From positions 7,949-71,948 of the forward strand of contig DJWN01000127.1 in NCBI GenBank assembly GCA_002440975.1: a stretch of DNA of 64,000 bases, given 5' to 3'. Shown here piece after piece: positions 17,648 through 26,166 of this stretch (positions within the stretch are counted from its first letter, which is position 1; each line of letters starts with the position of its first letter). This DNA comes from Bacteroidales bacterium UBA6229 (GTDB lineage Bacteria > Bacteroidota > Bacteroidia > Bacteroidales > F082). Both the position numbers and the translations under genes were made by a program. Below the pieces are notes generated by a model, which worked only from the letters and a program-made list of their open reading frames with translations, searched no databases and had not been told where the DNA came from.

Positions 17648-18006
17648 GTAAACTATTCAAGCATCAAACCATACAATCGAAGCTGGTAGTGCCTTGTAAA
17701 AATCGGGAGCTAAAAAATCAGAAGAAATAAGATGGTGCAATACGATCATTTTTAAAATTCTAAAGAAAAAAAATTCCTGATCATTAAAAACAACTTTGGA
17801 TCAACCGAATTTTAGGTTTGAGTCAGTTTTCTCATGTTGAAAACGCTAATCCTTCAAATTGAAATTGACAATTAGTTCAGGTTGACTAATTGAATCTGAT
17901 TTTTTTTTCGGCTATCAATACAAAACTTGCTTTTGGTTCGTTCTACTATTGACTAAAAAGGTAATCATTAAGCATAAAAGCCTTTGTTGAAAAGGAGAAT
18001 CCAAAA
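17648..18006. other. Long intergenic region with no gene recognised
   Basis: AT-rich, with no convincing reading frame, tRNA or strong hairpin. A Shine-Dalgarno-like AAGGAG near its right end belongs to the small frame that follows. Confidence 0.5.
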
Positions 18007-18132
18007 ATGAAAACTAAAAACATGAAACGATTCATTGCTGAAACCACCTTTACTGTCGTGAAAGAGTTTTTGATTTTTGTCAACCTCGTAATACATCCAA
18101 AAATAATAAATTTGCCATTCCTCAGTGAATAA
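18007..18132 (+). CDS. Possible 41-residue small protein
   Basis: An ATG at 18007 follows AAGGAG (17992-17997) by 9 bp, one of the best ribosome-binding sites in the window. It opens 41 codons: MKTKNMKRFIAETTFTVVKE, then a hydrophobic stretch (FLIFVNLVIHP). It could be a short membrane-associated peptide or a leader for the DUF3078 gene, which starts 16 bp after its stop. I recognise no family. Support is only the RBS and the open frame. Confidence 0.35.
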   Translation: MKTKNMKRFIAETTFTVVKEFLIFVNLVIHPKIINLPFLSE

Positions 18133-18148
18133 AGAAAACCTGAACATC

Positions 18149-19111
18149 ATGATCCGTTTCTTGCTTCCCATTTGGGTATTTTTACCCGTAATACTATTTG
18201 CTCAGCCCGATACCAATGAAACCGCAAAACCCGATACTGTCCGATACTGGACTTTCACCGGAAAATCTGACCTCACATTTAACCAGCTATCACTTACAAA
18301 CTGGGCTTCGGGTGGCGAGAGCTCAGCATCGGGAAAAATTAGCACCAACACAAAAATCGTATATAACAAAAACGATTTTCAGTTTGAGTCGGTTTCTAAA
18401 CTGGCTTTTGGCATTGTTGGGTATGGCGGTAAACGCATCGAAAAAACAGAAGATCGCATCGACTTAACTACCTCTGCAACGATAAATTCAGACAAAAACT
18501 GGGCTTTCTCTTCGGTGCTTTCACTTAAAACACAATTTGCAAACGGATATAAATACCCCAATGACAGCACACTCATCTCCACGTTTTTCGCGCCCGGCGT
18601 TGTGAATGCTTCCATTGGCTACCGCTATAAAAAATCAGAAGTTTTCGAGCTCTTCCTCAGTCCGGCCTCCGGCAAATTCACTTTCGTATTGAACCAGGAA
18701 TTAGCCGATAAAGGTGCTTTTGGCGTTAGGCCGGCCATTCTTGACACTAACGGACTGGTGATCGTGCCTGGTAAAAATCTCTTTGGTGAATTTGGTTTTA
18801 ATGTGCTGGCCAATTTTGCAAAAGAAGTATCAAAGAATATCGAATTATCATCAACCTTAAACCTTTATAACAACTACCTCGACGACAACCTCAGCAACCG
18901 ATGGAACATTGATGTGGATTGGGAAACAACGATAAATTTCACTATTAACAAACGTGTTCAGACAGTGTTATTTATGCAATTGAAATACGATCACAATGTA
19001 AAACTCCCTGTTTATGATATGGTCGATGGCGAGAAGGTGCAGGTAGGTGAAGGCCCCAGACTTCAATTTAAAGAATCTCTGGGAATTGGGATAACCTATA
19101 ATCTGGGTTAA
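18149..19111 (+). CDS. DUF3078 outer-membrane beta-barrel protein
   Basis: From the ATG at 18149 the protein has 320 residues with a signal peptide (MIRFLLPIWVFLPVILFAQ). The mature N-terminus carries the DUF3078 hallmark (KSDLTFNQLSLTNWASGGES), and the rest is alternating amphipathic strands ending GIGITYNLG. This fits a mid-size outer-membrane barrel. Family function is not established. An in-frame GTG at 18125 is possible but lies before the signal peptide. The gene stands alone upstream of the nucleotide-sugar operon. Confidence 0.8.
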   Translation: MIRFLLPIWVFLPVILFAQPDTNETAKPDTVRYWTFTGKSDLTFNQLSLTNWASGGESSASGKISTNTKIVYNKNDFQFESVSKLAFGIVGYGGKRIEKTEDRIDLTTSATINSDKNWAFSSVLSLKTQFANGYKYPNDSTLISTFFAPGVVNASIGYRYKKSEVFELFLSPASGKFTFVLNQELADKGAFGVRPAILDTNGLVIVPGKNLFGEFGFNVLANFAKEVSKNIELSSTLNLYNNYLDDNLSNRWNIDVDWETTINFTINKRVQTVLFMQLKYDHNVKLPVYDMVDGEKVQVGEGPRLQFKESLGIGITYNLG

Positions 19112-19147
19112 ACGCTAAAATACTCCGCTGATTTGTCAATATAATCC

Positions 19148-19178
19148 TTGCATCACAGTGGAAATTCGCTTTACTTTG
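19148..19178 (+). promoter_or_regulatory. Candidate promoter of nucleotide-sugar operon
   Basis: TTG at 19148-19150 and TACTTTG at 19172-19178 approximate the TTG / TAnnTTTG pair (the -7 spacer is one base short). It lies 36 bp before the ATG of the UDP-glucose dehydrogenase gene. Confidence 0.35.
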
Positions 19179-19213
19179 CTCCAAAATATAATCCCTAACA
19201 AACAACTTATCTC

Positions 19214-20539
19214 ATGAAAATCTCCATCGTTGGAACCGGTTATGTAGGATTGGTTACCGGAACATGTTTTGCCGAAGTGGGCATTGATGTACATTGCGTT
19301 GATATCGACAAGAAAAAAGTAGAAAACCTCAACAATGGCATTATCCCAATTTACGAGCCCGGCCTCGAAGAAATGGTAGCCCGAAATGTGGAAAAGAAAC
19401 GTCTCTTTTTTACTACCGACCTGGCTTCAACCCTGCCCGGGTGTCAGGTAATTTTTAGTGCTGTTGGCACTCCTCCGGATGAAGATGGCAGTGCCGATCT
19501 GAAGTACGTGATCGAAGTAGCCCGCGAAGTTGGCCGAAATATCCAGGATTATGTTCTGATCGTTACAAAAAGTACAGTTCCCGTTGGCACTGCCGAAAAA
19601 GTAAGAATTGCCGTTCAGGACGAACTTAATAAAAGAGGAGTAAACATTCCTTTTGATGTAGCCTCAAACCCGGAGTTCCTGAAAGAAGGTGCTGCTGTTG
19701 ACGACTTTCTGAAACCTGATCGCATCGTTGTGGGTGTGGATTCAGAACGTGCAGAAGAACTCATGAAAAAACTTTACAAACCATTCACCATGAACGGTCA
19801 TCCGGTGATTTTTATGGATATCGTTTCTGCCGAAATGACTAAATATGCTGCTAATGCCATGCTGGCAACCAAAATAAGCTTTATGAACGACATCGCCAAC
19901 CTCTGCGAAATTGTTGGTGCTGACGTAAATATGGTTCGCAAAGGTATTGGATCTGATAGACGTATTGGTAAGTATTTTATTTATCCCGGAACAGGTTATG
20001 GTGGCTCCTGCTTCCCCAAAGACGTAAAAGCACTTATCAAAACTGCCAGAAACTATAACTATAATTTACGTGTGCTTCAGGCTGTTGAGGATGTAAACGA
20101 CGATCAGAAATCAATTATGTTCAACAAACTCAACACCTATTATGGTCATGATTTAAAAGACAAGACGATAGCCGTTTGGGGACTTTCGTTCAAACCTAAC
20201 ACTGACGATATGCGCGAGGCACCATCGCGTGTAATTATTGCCAGGCTGCTCGAAGCCGGCGCAAAAGTAAAAGCCTACGATCCGGTTGCTATGGAAGAGG
20301 GAGAACGCATCTTTAATGATAAAATCGAATTTGCAAAAGATCAGTATGATGCTCTGATTGATGCCGATGCCCTGATAATCGTAACGGAATGGTCCGAATT
20401 TAAATTCCCTAACTTCAGGGTGATGAAAAAACTCCTTAAGAAAGCCGCTATTTTCGATGGACGTAACATTTACGATGCCAAAGAAATGCTGGCCGAAGGC
20501 TTTGATTATTTTGGAATAGGGATAAAAACCTTTATCTAA
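19214..20539 (+). CDS. ugd: UDP-glucose 6-dehydrogenase
   Basis: It oxidises UDP-glucose to UDP-glucuronate with two NAD+. The 441-residue length is typical. Visible features: N-terminal Rossmann motif (GTGYVGLVTGTCFAEVG), the STVPVGT loop, the NPEFLKEG substrate segment, the KYAANAMLATKISFMND helix, and the catalytic-Cys motif GTGYGGSCFPKD. The C-terminal UDP-binding domain includes GLSFKPNTDDMREAPS. UDP-glucuronate is the substrate of the enzyme encoded 49 bp downstream, so the pair makes UDP-xylose for surface polysaccharide. Confidence 0.96.
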   Translation: MKISIVGTGYVGLVTGTCFAEVGIDVHCVDIDKKKVENLNNGIIPIYEPGLEEMVARNVEKKRLFFTTDLASTLPGCQVIFSAVGTPPDEDGSADLKYVIEVAREVGRNIQDYVLIVTKSTVPVGTAEKVRIAVQDELNKRGVNIPFDVASNPEFLKEGAAVDDFLKPDRIVVGVDSERAEELMKKLYKPFTMNGHPVIFMDIVSAEMTKYAANAMLATKISFMNDIANLCEIVGADVNMVRKGIGSDRRIGKYFIYPGTGYGGSCFPKDVKALIKTARNYNYNLRVLQAVEDVNDDQKSIMFNKLNTYYGHDLKDKTIAVWGLSFKPNTDDMREAPSRVIIARLLEAGAKVKAYDPVAMEEGERIFNDKIEFAKDQYDALIDADALIIVTEWSEFKFPNFRVMKKLLKKAAIFDGRNIYDAKEMLAEGFDYFGIGIKTFI

Positions 20540-20588
20540 TCCGCATACAATTCAAATATCAGACATTTCCATAATTAAAAATCCCCCC

Positions 20589-21524
20589 ATGAAAAGCATA
20601 TTAGTAACTGGTGGTGCAGGCTTTCTTGGTTCACATCTCTGCGAAAGACTGCTCAACGAAGGCAATGAGGTAATCTGTCTTGATAATTATTTTACCGGAC
20701 AAAAAAGTAATGTGGTTCATTTGATGGATCACCCCTATTTTGAGCTGGTACGTCACGATGTAACTACACCATTTTTTGTTGAGGTGGACGAAATTTACAA
20801 CCTGGCCTGTCCGGCTTCACCCGTACACTACCAGTATAATCCCATCAAAACAGTAAAAACTTCGGTGATGGGAGCCATTAATATGCTTGGCCTGGCCAAA
20901 CGTATCAAAGCAAAGGTGTTGCAGGCCTCTACCTCAGAGGTTTATGGCGATCCGGAACAGCATCCCCAAAAAGAAACCTATTGGGGACACGTTAATCCCA
21001 TCGGGCCAAGAGCCTGCTATGACGAAGGTAAACGCTGTGCCGAAACACTATTTGTGAATTATCATCAGCAAAATAATGTGCGTATCAAAATCGTACGTAT
21101 TTTTAATACTTATGGCCCGCGTATGCATCCACACGATGGTCGTGTTGTTTCGAACTTTATTGTGCAGGCATTGCAAGGTAAAGACATCACTATTTATGGC
21201 AACGGAATGCAAACCCGTAGTTTCCAATATGTTGATGATCTGGTCGAAGGCATGATTCGGTTGATGGCCACACCGGACGATTTTACAGGCCCTGTAAACA
21301 TAGGCAATCCGGGTGAGTTTACCATGCTCGAGCTGGCTCAACTGATTATTCAGAAAACCAACAGCAAATCCAAAATAGTTCATTTCCCTTTGCCAGCCGA
21401 TGACCCCATGCAAAGACGCCCGGATATCAGCCTGGCAAAAAATGTGCTCGACTGGGAACCAAAAGTACCTCTGGATGAAGGTCTCGACAAAACAATCGCA
21501 TTTTTCAAAACCATCGTGAAATGA
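20589..21524 (+). CDS. UDP-glucuronate decarboxylase (UDP-xylose synthase)
   Basis: This 311-residue short-chain dehydrogenase/reductase of the extended type converts UDP-glucuronate to UDP-xylose. It has the NAD-binding GGAGFLGSHLCERL, the TSEVYGDP catalytic Thr/Ser segment and the YDEGKRCAE active-site Tyr-x3-Lys. NLACPASPVHYQYNP and the RIFNTYGPRMHPHDGRVVSN stretch are characteristic of UXS enzymes. Its 3' end overlaps the rfbD start by four bases. Sugar nucleotides made here likely feed extracellular or O-antigen polysaccharide; glycosyltransferases are not in the window. Confidence 0.93.
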   Translation: MKSILVTGGAGFLGSHLCERLLNEGNEVICLDNYFTGQKSNVVHLMDHPYFELVRHDVTTPFFVEVDEIYNLACPASPVHYQYNPIKTVKTSVMGAINMLGLAKRIKAKVLQASTSEVYGDPEQHPQKETYWGHVNPIGPRACYDEGKRCAETLFVNYHQQNNVRIKIVRIFNTYGPRMHPHDGRVVSNFIVQALQGKDITIYGNGMQTRSFQYVDDLVEGMIRLMATPDDFTGPVNIGNPGEFTMLELAQLIIQKTNSKSKIVHFPLPADDPMQRRPDISLAKNVLDWEPKVPLDEGLDKTIAFFKTIVK

Positions 21525-22393
21525 ACATTTTGATAACAGGCAGCAACGGCCAATTAGGAAAGGAATTTCAGAAAATTGCACAAACTGATCGCAAACATGT
21601 TTGGTATTTTACCGATGTGGACGAACTGGATATCACCAATCCAACCCAACTAAAGCACTATCTCAATGCCGAAAACATTGAGGTTTGCGTTAATTGTGCT
21701 GCCTACACTGCAGTGGACAAAGCCGAAGATGAACCTGAGAAAGCCCAGCTGCTCAACGCTCAGGCACCTGCTTTTCTGGCCGAAGCCTGTAAAAGCGCGA
21801 ATGCTCTGTTAATGCACATCTCAACAGATTACGTTTTCAGTGGCAGACATTATATGCCCTACACCGAAGATCATCCTGTGTCGCCTGCTTCGGCCTATGC
21901 ACAAGGTAAGGCTGACGGAGAAAGAAACATCATGTTGAGCGGGGCAAATTATATGATTATCCGAACTTCGTGGCTTTATAGCATAACCGGAAATAATTTC
22001 GTAAAAACCATGATCAGGCTTGGAAAAGAAAAAGAGTCAATTAATGTGGTAGCCGATCAGGTTGGAACACCAACCTATGCCTTTGATCTGGCAGCAACTA
22101 TTTTGTTGATGGTCGAAAACCAAGATGAAAATTCAGTTAATCAGATTTATCATTATAGTAATGAAGGAGCCATCAGTTGGTACGATTTCGCTATGGCAAT
22201 CATGGAGTTAGAAAAACTTGATTGTAAGGTAATTCCCATCGAATCAAAAGATTATCCTGTAAAGACCGTTCGTCCTTTTTATAGTGTGATGAACAAAGCC
22301 AAGATCAAATCAACCTTTAATATTACTGTTCCTTACTGGCGCGACAGCTTAAAAAAATGTCTGGAGGAAATGAATGGACAAAAGCAGGATTAA
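21521..22393 (+). CDS. rfbD: dTDP-4-dehydrorhamnose reductase
   Basis: The last step of dTDP-rhamnose synthesis. The 290-residue SDR enzyme shows GSNGQLGKEFQ (NADPH site), DITNPTQL, CAAYTAVDKAEDEP, ISTDYVFSG and the YAQGKADGE active-site Tyr-x3-Lys, all typical of RfbD. The other three rhamnose genes (rfbA, B, C) are not here, so they must lie elsewhere or the enzyme acts on a related sugar. Coupled to UXS (4-bp overlap) and to the next gene (20-bp overlap). Confidence 0.94.
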   Translation: MNILITGSNGQLGKEFQKIAQTDRKHVWYFTDVDELDITNPTQLKHYLNAENIEVCVNCAAYTAVDKAEDEPEKAQLLNAQAPAFLAEACKSANALLMHISTDYVFSGRHYMPYTEDHPVSPASAYAQGKADGERNIMLSGANYMIIRTSWLYSITGNNFVKTMIRLGKEKESINVVADQVGTPTYAFDLAATILLMVENQDENSVNQIYHYSNEGAISWYDFAMAIMELEKLDCKVIPIESKDYPVKTVRPFYSVMNKAKIKSTFNITVPYWRDSLKKCLEEMNGQKQD

Positions 22394-22763
22394 TCGCCTT
22401 GTTATGCAAGTTTATGAAGCAGCACGAGAAGTACATGAGCAATGCGGAACAGGCATTTCTGTTGCGCTTTTTAAATCATGCCTGGCCCATGAAATGAGAC
22501 TCAATGGACTACGATTCAGGCTAGATCAGGCTTTTCCTGTTGTTTACAAAAACGTTAAATTAGACCACAAGCTTACCGCTCATTTTTTTGTTGAGGACAT
22601 ACTTCCGCTTAACCTGATACAATCAGGAGAGGAAGCTGCTCAGGAAATGCTTAGTCTGCTGCGCATGAATGATTTACCTATTGGATTAATCATCGAAATA
22701 AACAAAACACAACTTGTTGACGGTTTAATAAAAATTCAAAACCCTTTAAAACGAACATTATGA
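22374..22763 (+). CDS. Diverged GxxExxY-family protein
   Basis: The 129-residue protein begins like GxxExxY proteins (RLVMQVYEAAREVHEQCGTG) and keeps the later segment around QAFPVVYKNVKLDH. The name-giving motif is changed to GISVALF, so the usual Glu and Tyr are replaced. The C-terminal part (LRMNDLPIGLIIEINKTQLV) replaces the usual YL...GLLINFG segment but has similar spacing. The family's function is unknown; it often sits in polysaccharide loci. The gene overlaps rfbD by 20 bp and the mutase gene by 4 bp, so it is embedded in the operon. The motif loss suggests a changed or lost activity. Confidence 0.65.
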   Translation: MDKSRINRLVMQVYEAAREVHEQCGTGISVALFKSCLAHEMRLNGLRFRLDQAFPVVYKNVKLDHKLTAHFFVEDILPLNLIQSGEEAAQEMLSLLRMNDLPIGLIIEINKTQLVDGLIKIQNPLKRTL

Positions 22764-24496
22764 CTACCATTGACCCTCAGGTTATGGCTGAAGCCAAAAA
22801 ATGGTTGCAACCACCTTACGATTCAGAAACGATCAAAGCAGTGCAACAGATGATCGATAAGGACCCAAAAGAGCTGACAGAAAGCTTCTATAAGAAACTG
22901 GAATTTGGAACCGGCGGTTTGAGAGGCATCATGGGTGCAGGAACAAATCGCATGAATAAATATACCGTTGCCAAAGCCACACAAGGACTGGCCAATTATA
23001 TGAAAAAGATGTTCCCTGGTCAGAAGCTTTCGATGGCTGTGGCTCACGACTGTCGCAACAACAGTGATTATTTTGCTCGTATCACAGCAGAGATCATGTC
23101 GGCCAACAATATCCAGGTTTACCTTTTTAATGGATTAAGGCCAACGCCTGAGCTCTCGTTTGCTATTCGCGAACTTCAATGCAAAAGTGGTGTGGTAATC
23201 ACAGCTTCGCACAACCCGAAAGAATACAATGGCTACAAAGCTTATTGGGAAGATGGAGGCCAGCTGATTGCGCCGCACGATAAAAACGTAATAGCTGAAG
23301 TGGAACAAATTGAAGACCTCTCGGAAATAAAATTTGATGCCAACGAATCGCTGATAACTTACCTGAATGAGGATTTTGACAAGAAATATATCGACAGAAT
23401 AAAATCGTTAAGCCTGTCGCCTGATATTATTCAACGTCAGGAAAATATGAAAATCGTTTATACACCAATTCATGGAACCGGCGTTAAACTTGTTCCGGAA
23501 GCTCTAAAAGCAGTTGGTTTTAAAACTGTGTATAATGTACCTGAGCAGGATGTAGTGGATGGCAATTTCCCAACAGTACACTCTCCAAATCCTGAAGAGC
23601 CGGCTGCGCTTGAAATGGCCATTGCCAAAGCCAAAGAAGTTGATGCCGATCTGGTGATGGCTACCGATCCGGATGCTGATCGGGTGGGTTTGGCCATTCG
23701 CAACGAAGACAATGAGTTCATCCTTTTAAATGGCAACCAGGCCGCAAGCCTGTTGATATATTATTTACTCAATAAATGGAATGAAAACAGAAAACTTACT
23801 GGTAATGAATATATTGTAAAGACAATCGTTACCTCAGAACTGTTGTTCGATATAGCGGATAAATTTGGCGTGGAACGTTATGACGTATTAACCGGATTTA
23901 AATATATCGCTGCAATAATCAAATCGCTCGAAGGTAAAAAGCAGTTCATCGGCGGTGGCGAAGAAAGCTATGGCTATCTGGTTGGAGATTTTGTACGTGA
24001 TAAAGATGCTGTAAGCTCGTGTGTGATGCTGGCCGAAACAGCAGCCTGGGCAGCCGATCAGGGCAAAACCATGCTACAATTGCTCAAAGAGCTTTATGTG
24101 GAATTTGGTTTCTACAAAGAAAGTCTGCTCTCTGTAACAAAAAAAGGGAAAGAAGGTGCCGAGGCTATCAAGGCAATGATGGACAGCTTTAGGAATAATC
24201 CTCCGGTTAAGATTGGTGATGAAAAGCTGGTTGAAATAAGAGATTATAAACTTAGCGAAACACATAATCTCGATAACGGTAAGATCAGTAAAATTGATCT
24301 GCCCAAGTCGGATGTGCTGCAGTTTATCACTTCGGACGGTTCCAAAATTAGTGTACGACCTTCGGGCACTGAACCTAAAATAAAGTTTTATTTTGGTGCA
24401 AAAGCTAAATTAAATTCGATTGCAGATTACGAGAAAATAAATAATCTTTTAGACCAAAAAATTGAAGCTTTCAAAGCCTCTTTAAATATTGGTTAA
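22760..24496 (+). CDS. Phospho-sugar mutase (phosphoglucomutase/phosphomannomutase)
   Basis: A 578-residue alpha-D-phosphohexomutase. The active-site phosphoserine loop is TASHNPKEYNGYK, the metal loop DPDADRVG, the sugar loop GGGEESYGY, and the phosphate-binding loop RPSGTEPKIKFYF. GTGGLRGIMGAGTNRMN at the N-terminus is characteristic of the longer (~570) PgmB/PMM type in Bacteroidota. It interconverts hexose 1- and 6-phosphates and so supplies the glucose-1-phosphate from which UDP-glucose and dTDP sugars are made. Last gene of the operon and followed by a terminator. Glucose versus mannose preference cannot be told. Confidence 0.93.
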   Translation: MTTIDPQVMAEAKKWLQPPYDSETIKAVQQMIDKDPKELTESFYKKLEFGTGGLRGIMGAGTNRMNKYTVAKATQGLANYMKKMFPGQKLSMAVAHDCRNNSDYFARITAEIMSANNIQVYLFNGLRPTPELSFAIRELQCKSGVVITASHNPKEYNGYKAYWEDGGQLIAPHDKNVIAEVEQIEDLSEIKFDANESLITYLNEDFDKKYIDRIKSLSLSPDIIQRQENMKIVYTPIHGTGVKLVPEALKAVGFKTVYNVPEQDVVDGNFPTVHSPNPEEPAALEMAIAKAKEVDADLVMATDPDADRVGLAIRNEDNEFILLNGNQAASLLIYYLLNKWNENRKLTGNEYIVKTIVTSELLFDIADKFGVERYDVLTGFKYIAAIIKSLEGKKQFIGGGEESYGYLVGDFVRDKDAVSSCVMLAETAAWAADQGKTMLQLLKELYVEFGFYKESLLSVTKKGKEGAEAIKAMMDSFRNNPPVKIGDEKLVEIRDYKLSETHNLDNGKISKIDLPKSDVLQFITSDGSKISVRPSGTEPKIKFYFGAKAKLNSIADYEKINNLLDQKIEAFKASLNIG

Positions 24497-24519
24497 CACC
24501 TTGTTTACTATTGTTTAAG

Positions 24520-24556
24520 ATCATGCCACGGCTTACTGCTGCAGCATGATTTTTTC
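24520..24556 (+). terminator. Terminator of the nucleotide-sugar operon
   Basis: ATCATGC (24520-24526) pairs with GCATGAT (24544-24550) and is followed by TTTTTTC. It lies about 25 bp after the mutase stop codon. Confidence 0.65.
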
Positions 24557-24735
24557 ATTAATTGAGATTTAACTTTTTGTTTTCCAGCACTTTATTTTTA
24601 AATTCGCAAATTCTTTCAGACAAATAAGTTATAAATTTTTTGATCCTCGTGATTACCGATATCTGGCAAAAAGACGTTGAATAATTATACCCTTCCCCTA
24701 TTGTTCAGCAAACCGCTTATTGGTCGAAGTTGTAA

Positions 24736-25340
24736 CAAAAATCTGGTCTTAAAACTCTGGCAATAGATTTTAAATCGCAAACTGACAGGCTTTTTGATCA
24801 GGTCAATAACCGGCGTACGATACAATCTGACCTACTCGTAATTGTGCAGCCGGTAAATAATAACTTTTGTATTGCTTATGCACCTTATGGCCCCGAGCTG
24901 GAACCGGAAGAAGAAAAACAAGGCATGTTTCTGGAAGCACTTTCCGAAAACCTGAAACCTCAGAATGGAATAGCGAACCTCTGGCTGCCATGTTTTTGAT
25001 TATATCCGACAAAAGAAATTCTTATCTGTATGGTGCCTCAGCGGCAAAACATCGGAATGTGATGGCAACTTACGCCTTGCAGTGGGAGGCCATTCAACTG
25101 GCAAAAGCAAAGAACTGCACTGAATATGATATGTTTGGTACTTCCCCTACACCTGACCCAACACATCCCATGTACGGACTTTACAAATTTAAGAGTGGTT
25201 TTGGTGGCAACCTTTTTCACAGTTTGGGCTGTTGGGATTATCCCCTGCTTCAAAAACCTTATGAAATGTATAAAGCTTTTGAGTCGCAGGCTGCAGGATT
25301 TCATATGAGCCGACAGTTGTGCTCCATCCAGAGCAAATAG
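24736..25340 (+). pseudogene. Decayed FemAB-type peptidoglycan aminoacyltransferase
   Basis: Two remnants in different frames match opposite ends of one FemAB/GNAT-like protein. The first, open from 24736 (just after an in-frame TAA) to a TGA near 24997, contains LLVIVQPVNNNFCIAYAPYG and PELEPEEEKQGMFLEALSEN, as in the N-terminal half. The second frame, about 24950-25340, has AAMFLIISDKRNSYLYGASA, ALQWEAIQLAKAKNC and YDMFGTSP, as in the C-terminal half. The ~150-200 residues that normally lie between are missing and the frame changes near 24960. No start codon is evident. I infer an internal deletion with frameshift; intact homologues add amino acids to cell-wall precursors. Confidence 0.65.
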
Positions 25341-25425
25341 CGTAATTTTCAATAAATCCCTTTACAAAATACAATCTACAGACTAAATCCCTTGAAATTT
25401 TGTTACAAAGAATTGTAAAGTTTAA

Positions 25426-25456
25426 TTGACTTTAAGGAAACTACACATTACTTTTG
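25426..25456 (+). promoter_or_regulatory. Consensus promoter of the membrane protein/XRE pair
   Basis: TTG at 25426-25428, a 20-bp spacer, and TACTTTTG at 25449-25456: an excellent match to the Bacteroidota housekeeping promoter, 13 bp before the ATG. Confidence 0.75.
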
Positions 25457-25469
25457 CGTCAATTAATTT

Positions 25470-25952
25470 ATGATGATAAAGCAAAACTTTCTTTTCCCAA
25501 ATAGTTTTAAGAAAATTGGTTGGGGAGTATTAGTCACTGGAATTGTATTGGGGATAATCTATCTGTTTGTGGACGATGATCCCAATTTATTGAATCTGAT
25601 AGTGTTTACTTTTGCAGATGAGCAAATTTTTGGTGAATCAAGTTATTTTGCACTTGTTGAAAACAATATTTTTGACGAGTTAATCAGTTTACTAATTATT
25701 GTGGGCGGATTATTGGTTGCATTCTCAAAGGAAAAAACTGAAGATGAATTTATTAGCAAAATCAGACTCGATTCGCTTGTTTGGGCAACCTATATTAACT
25801 ATGCCATTCTGATAATAGCTCTTATTTTTGTTCACGACATGAGCTTTTTATGGGTATTGGTTTTTAATATGTTCACGCTCATTTTGTTTTTTGTTATACG
25901 TTTTAACTGGATATTGATTCAATCGAAAAAGCTTATCAGGGATGAAGAATAG
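25470..25952 (+). CDS. Four-helix membrane protein paired with XRE regulator
   Basis: The 160-residue protein has four hydrophobic helices (GWGVLVTGIVLGIIYLFV; FDELISLLIIVGGLLVAF; LVWATYINYAILIIALIFV; FLWVLVFNMFTLILFFVI). I cannot name the family with certainty. Small membrane proteins encoded directly before a short Cro/CI-type regulator, with overlapping genes as here (11 bp), recur across bacteria and are thought to form sensory or autoregulatory pairs. It has a strong promoter of its own. Role unknown. Confidence 0.75.
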   Translation: MMIKQNFLFPNSFKKIGWGVLVTGIVLGIIYLFVDDDPNLLNLIVFTFADEQIFGESSYFALVENNIFDELISLLIIVGGLLVAFSKEKTEDEFISKIRLDSLVWATYINYAILIIALIFVHDMSFLWVLVFNMFTLILFFVIRFNWILIQSKKLIRDEE

Positions 25953-26154
25953 CATAAAAGTTGAACGGGCAAAAAAAAATCTCACACAGGCTCAACTTGC
26001 TGAAATGGTGCAAGTAAGCAGACAAACAATCAATGCGATCGAGGCCGGGAAATTCAATCTTTCAACGATTCTCGCCCTGAAGATTGCGCATATTTTTAAG
26101 CAACCGGTCGAAAACATTTTCGTGTTGGAAAAATCGGATTGGCAGGTTCAATAA
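25942..26154 (+). CDS. Small XRE-family (Cro/CI) transcriptional regulator
   Basis: This 70-residue protein is almost entirely one helix-turn-helix domain: KNLTQAQLAEMVQVSRQTIN with recognition helix SRQTINAIEAGK. No sensor or dimerisation domain is attached, as usual for this minimal group. The gene overlaps the upstream membrane-protein gene by 11 bp, so the two products are coupled and the membrane protein may control the regulator. Probable autoregulator of the pair. Confidence 0.88.
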   Translation: MKNSIKVERAKKNLTQAQLAEMVQVSRQTINAIEAGKFNLSTILALKIAHIFKQPVENIFVLEKSDWQVQ

Positions 26155-26166
26155 GCACATCTAAAA

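Noticed and set aside
17968..18171. Minus-strand 67-codon frame near 18000
   Set aside because: Overlaps a better-supported plus-strand small frame with AAGGAG; composition (many Phe/Trp/Tyr) suggests non-coding antisense.
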